A stretch of DNA of 8,819 bases from an uncultured delta proteobacterium (GTDB taxonomy: Bacteria > Myxococcota_A > Polyangia > Polyangiales > Ga0077539): the NCBI GenBank assembly GCA_903860995.1, contig CAIOSS010000629.1, positions 1 through 8,819 on the forward strand, in the 5' to 3' direction. Made by a program: the position numbers and the translations under genes. Numbering within the stretch: the first letter of the stretch is position 1; every line of letters begins with the position of its first letter. Shown piece after piece: positions 6,608 to 8,819 of the stretch. Under the pieces are notes generated by a model. The model was not told the DNA's origin and did no database searches. It was given only the letters and a program-made list of their open reading frames with translations.

Positions 6608-6882
6608 GCGCCCTCCCCGAAGCGGTCGAGGAAGAGCCCGCGCACGGCGTCGACCGCGGCCTGCGCGTCGGGGCCGCTCGCCCGCACCGTGACCCGGGAG
6701 CCCCGCGGGCACACCAGCAGCAGCATCCCCATCACGCTCTTCGCGTTGGCCGTCTGCCCGTCCCTCGTCAGCGTCAGGTCGCAGCGGAACTTACTCGCCG
6801 TCTGCGCGATGCGCGTCACCGGTCGCGCGTGGAGCCCCCGCTCGTTGGTCACCTCCATCGTCTCTTCTATGACGTCAGCCAA
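6604..6882 (-). CDS. ptsH: HPr family phosphocarrier protein
   Basis: This 92-residue HPr carries phosphate from enzyme I. GLHARP places the catalytic His at residue 18, with Arg20 and Pro21. KSVMGM places the regulatory Ser at residue 49, the site for HPr kinase. The His-Ser spacing of 31 equals that of E. coli and Bacillus HPr (15 and 46). Val22 replaces the usual Ala after ARP, and Thr23 follows. The start is TTG at 6882, supported by GAGG at 6892-6889 with about 6 nt spacing and by the length of the first beta strand. The ATG at 6858 (MEVTNERGLH) would leave only nine residues before His and cut that strand. The gene lies 12 bp after rapZ and overlaps ptsI by 4 bp. Having both sites together with HprK upstream means it can be phosphorylated in two ways. 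Confidence 0.93.
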   Translation of the reverse strand: MADVIEETMEVTNERGLHARPVTRIAQTASKFRCDLTLTRDGQTANAKSVMGMLLLVCPRGSRVTVRASGPDAQAAVDAVRGLFLDRFGEGA

Positions 6883-6898
6883 TGGCTCCCTCGCTCAT
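6875..6898 (-). other. Seven-codon frame (MSEGAIG) bridging rapZ and the HPr start
   Basis: An ATG at 6898 overlaps the rapZ stop as ATGA and opens a seven-codon frame that ends in TGA at 6877-6875, five bases past the first base of the HPr TTG. The HPr ribosome site (GAGG, 6892-6889) lies inside it. A role in carrying ribosomes from rapZ to the TTG start is possible. It may equally be chance, since no peptide function can be argued from seven codons. Confidence 0.2.
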
Positions 6899-7785
6899 CC
6901 CCCGCGGTCGATGTCCCGGTGCGCCGCCCGCACGTCCCCCGGGGCTCGCAGCTTCGACAGGCGCACCGCCAGCGCCTCCGTGATCGCCACGCTCCGGTGC
7001 CTTCCCCCGGTGCACCCGATCGCCACCGTCAGCGCCACCTTGCCCTCCCGCGCGTACCGCGGCAACAGCGGCGTCAGCATGGTCTCGATCGCGTCGATGA
7101 ACTCCCTGCCCTCCACGGTGTCGAGCACAAACTCCGCGACGGCCGGATCCTTCCCGCTCCGCGGACGCAGCGCCGGGACGAAGTGGGGGTTGGGGAGGAA
7201 GCGCGCGTCGAAGACCAGGTCGGCGTCCGCAGGGATGCCGTACTTGAAGCCGAAGCTCAGCACCCGGGTGCTCATCCGCAGGGTCGCCCCCTCGGCCAGG
7301 GTGAAGTGCTCGATGAGCAGCCGCCGCAGGTCGTGGACCGTCAGCGCCGAGGTGTCGATCACCCGGTCGGCCCGCGCCCGCAGGTCGGCGAGGCGCTCGC
7401 GCTCGCGCGTGATCAGCGCCGCGAGGTCTTCGCCCGGGTGCTGCGCCGCCAGCGGGTGCGGCCGGCGCGACTCGCTGTAGCGCCGCACCAGCGCCTCGTC
7501 GGCGGCGTCGAGGAAGATCACGCTCACCCGGTGCTTGTGCGCCCGCAGCGCGTCGATGACCGCGCCGGCGCCCTCGAGCATCGCGCGCACCCGCACGTCC
7601 ATGCCGATGCCCATGCGCAGCACCGAGCCGGTGCCGGACGAGAGCGCCACCGCCTGCTCGATGAGGGGCGTCGGGAGGTTGTCGATGCAGTCGAAGGAGA
7701 GGTCTTCGAGCACCCGCAAGGCCGTGCTCCGCCCCGCCCCGGAGAGGCCCGTCACCACCACGATGAGTGGGACCGCGTCGGCCAT
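6895..7785 (-). CDS. rapZ: RapZ-like RNase adaptor / nucleotide-binding protein
   Basis: The family includes E. coli RapZ, which senses glucosamine-6-phosphate and steers RNase E onto a small RNA controlling glmS, and Bacillus YvcJ, an NTP-binding protein. The 296 residues match the family length. Residues 13-21 are the P-loop (GLSGAGRST), with Arg19 in place of the usual Walker A lysine, a variant also found in other bacterial members. They are followed by DNLPTPLI (35-42). The conserved RRYSESRRPHPL is at 101-112. The C-terminal domain has SFGFKYGIP (177-185), DADLVFDARFLPNP (187-200) and GCTGGRHRSV (257-266). The start ATG has GGAAGGG 7 nt upstream and lies 3 bp after hprK. Whether a GlmZ-like RNA exists here is unknown; with hprK and HPr as neighbours, a link to the PTS or to cell-wall sugar supply is inferred. 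Confidence 0.95.
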   Translation of the reverse strand: MADAVPLIVVVTGLSGAGRSTALRVLEDLSFDCIDNLPTPLIEQAVALSSGTGSVLRMGIGMDVRVRAMLEGAGAVIDALRAHKHRVSVIFLDAADEALVRRYSESRRPHPLAAQHPGEDLAALITRERERLADLRARADRVIDTSALTVHDLRRLLIEHFTLAEGATLRMSTRVLSFGFKYGIPADADLVFDARFLPNPHFVPALRPRSGKDPAVAEFVLDTVEGREFIDAIETMLTPLLPRYAREGKVALTVAIGCTGGRHRSVAITEALAVRLSKLRAPGDVRAAHRDIDRGG

Positions 7786-7788
7786 CGC

Positions 7789-8784
7789 TCAGCCCTTCCC
7801 CCGCAGGATCGCCGTCGGGTCGTGCACGCCCATCGCCGACGCCAGCCGCGCATGGAACTCCCGCGCCGAGTGGTGCCCCGCCTGGCGCAAGAGCTCGTTG
7901 CGCGCCGCGACCTCCACCGTGCTCGAGGTGTTCTTGCCCGGGCGCACCGGCACCCGGCGCATCGCGATGCGCGTGCCCAGCAGCGGGTACCACTCGTCGT
8001 CGATGCCCAGCCGGTCCCAGGTCTCGTCCTCGTCGTCGTGCGCCACGAGCCGGATCACCAGGTCGATGCGCTTGTTGTCCCGCACCGCCGCGACGCCGAA
8101 GAGGTCTTTGATGTTGAGCACCCCGAGGCCGCGCACCTCGAGGTGGTTCTTGAGGAGGTCGACCGCGGCGCCGTAGACCGACTCGGTCGGGCGCAGCGCG
8201 CAGTCGACCAGGTCGTCGGCCACCAGCCGGTGCCCGCGCTGCACCAGCTCGAGCGCGCACTCGCTCTTCCCGATGCCGCTCTTGCCCAGCAGCAGGATGC
8301 CCACCCCGAACACGTCGATGAACACCCCGTGCACCCGCGTGCGCGGCGCCAGCTTCTCGTCGAGCAGCCCGTGGATGGCGTTGATGGTCACCGAGCTGCG
8401 CGCCTCGCTCACCAGCACCGGGCAGCCGTGCTTGTCCGACGCCTCGAGCACCTCCGCGAAGAGGGTCTGCCCCGCGGTCACCACCGCGCAGCAGATGCCC
8501 CGCGCGAAGAACCCGTCGACCGCCTCGCGCCGCGCGTCGCGCTCCATCGCCGCCAGGAAGGACATCTCCGTCTCCCCGAGGATCTGCACCCGCTCCGGGG
8601 TCAGGCCCTGGAAGTGGCCCACCAGCGCGAGCCCCGACTTCTGGATGCGCGGGTGCACGATGTTGCGATCGAGCCCCGCCGCGCCCGCCGCCACCGAGAG
8701 CCGCACGGACATGGCCCCCGGCTCGGTCAGGGTCTGCACCGTCACATCCCTCGGCGGCAACGTCGAGTGCAGGCCCGTCGACAT
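7789..8784 (-). CDS. hprK: HPr kinase/phosphorylase
   Basis: This bifunctional enzyme phosphorylates HPr on a serine using ATP or pyrophosphate and removes the phosphate again; it acts as a hexamer in the cytoplasm. The 331 residues show both domains. The N-terminal domain is about 13-140 (GLDRNIVHPRIQKSG, GETEMSF). The kinase domain starts near 150 with HGVFIDVFGVG (catalytic His152), the P-loop GKSGIGKS (167-174), RGHRLVADD with Asp190 and Asp191, the family signature EVRGLGVLNIKDLFG (216-230), and the K-loop VPVRPGKN (278-285) running into EVAARN. All key residues are present. The ATG at 8784 is kept because it gives a full-length N-terminal domain; ATG at Met25 would remove about 24 residues. 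It is the first visible gene of the operon, and its target Ser49 is in the HPr two genes downstream. Confidence 0.95.
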   Translation of the reverse strand: MSTGLHSTLPPRDVTVQTLTEPGAMSVRLSVAAGAAGLDRNIVHPRIQKSGLALVGHFQGLTPERVQILGETEMSFLAAMERDARREAVDGFFARGICCAVVTAGQTLFAEVLEASDKHGCPVLVSEARSSVTINAIHGLLDEKLAPRTRVHGVFIDVFGVGILLLGKSGIGKSECALELVQRGHRLVADDLVDCALRPTESVYGAAVDLLKNHLEVRGLGVLNIKDLFGVAAVRDNKRIDLVIRLVAHDDEDETWDRLGIDDEWYPLLGTRIAMRRVPVRPGKNTSSTVEVAARNELLRQAGHHSAREFHARLASAMGVHDPTAILRGKG

Positions 8785-8800
8785 GCTCGCAACCTATCAC
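8785..8800 (-). promoter_or_regulatory. Candidate extended -10 and leaderless start of the hprK operon
   Basis: On the minus strand TGA-TAGGTT (8799-8791) fits an extended -10 (TGnTAnnnT) and ends 6 nt before the hprK ATG at 8784. No Shine-Dalgarno sequence lies between. This fits a transcript beginning at the start codon. The -35 position falls in a G-run at the window edge and is not recognisable, as extended -10 promoters allow. Confidence 0.35.
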
Positions 8801-8819
8801 ATCGCCGCCCCCGCCCCCC

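Noticed and set aside
6608..6712. Longer N-terminus for enzyme I
   Set aside because: The extra 35 residues are Arg/Gly-rich and lie inside the HPr gene. The GTG at 6607 has a ribosome site and the typical 4-bp overlap.
3593..7480. Open plus-strand frame of 1295 codons
   Set aside because: It runs through the sigma gene in the wrong frame and then antisense to ptsI, HPr and part of rapZ. The translation is Arg/Pro/Ala-rich with no domain, as expected of a shadow in very GC-rich DNA.
6875..8800. Minus-strand frame of 641 codons over hprK and rapZ
   Set aside because: It lies on the same strand but in a different frame from two fully convincing enzymes, and its translation is Gly/Arg/Ala-rich without motifs. 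Only its last seven codons are discussed separately.
1..8819. tRNA, rRNA, CRISPR array, insertion sequence or phage attachment site
   Set aside because: I saw no T-loop-like motif in the non-coding stretches, no regularly spaced direct repeats, no transposase or integrase motif and no convincing element ends.

Overview
This is a GC-rich window (a hand count of one coding line gives about 75% G+C) with dense, strongly GC3-biased genes and frequent GTG/TTG starts. The gene types point to Myxococcota: a myxobacterial-style lipoprotein, a large RpoD-like group 2 sigma factor, and an hprK-rapZ-HPr-EI cluster. The class Polyangia is a reasonable guess, but family-level placement cannot be supported from sequence alone.

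Left part (1-2765). The 5' end of a LolC/LolE-type ABC transporter permease reads leftward out of the window. Facing away from it across a short divergent control region is a two-gene unit: an unrecognised 535-residue lipoprotein, and 3 bp later a 146-residue coiled-coil protein with the length and shape of FliJ/YscO stalk proteins. Hairpins sit at the end of this unit.

Middle (2732-4765). About 540 bp without a convincing gene is clearly less GC-rich (about 60% in the lines counted). It holds a perfect 6-bp inverted repeat upstream of a 469-residue sigma-70-family factor. That sigma has His and Ser where E. coli RpoD has Gln437 and Thr440, the residues that read the first base of the -10 element. 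It converges on the PTS operon, and about 80 bp of hairpins and C-rich pyrimidine tract separates the two.

Right part (4766-8784, minus strand). A tightly packed operon reads hprK, rapZ, ptsH-like (HPr), ptsI (EI). The links are a 3-bp gap, a 12-bp gap and a 4-bp GTGA overlap. EI phosphorylates HPr on His18 from PEP. HprK phosphorylates and dephosphorylates HPr on Ser49. RapZ is the nucleotide- and RNA-binding adaptor often found with these genes. No EIIA or sugar permease is visible, so the module looks regulatory rather than a sugar importer. hprK and the lipoprotein gene both appear to start directly downstream of a -10-like hexamer, which suggests leaderless transcripts.

I found no clear evidence of an undescribed defence, mobile or RNA system. 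The items most worth a second look are the sigma factor's -10-reading residues, the lipoprotein/coiled-coil pair, the low-GC spacer, and the HPr translation start with its overlapping 7-codon frame.
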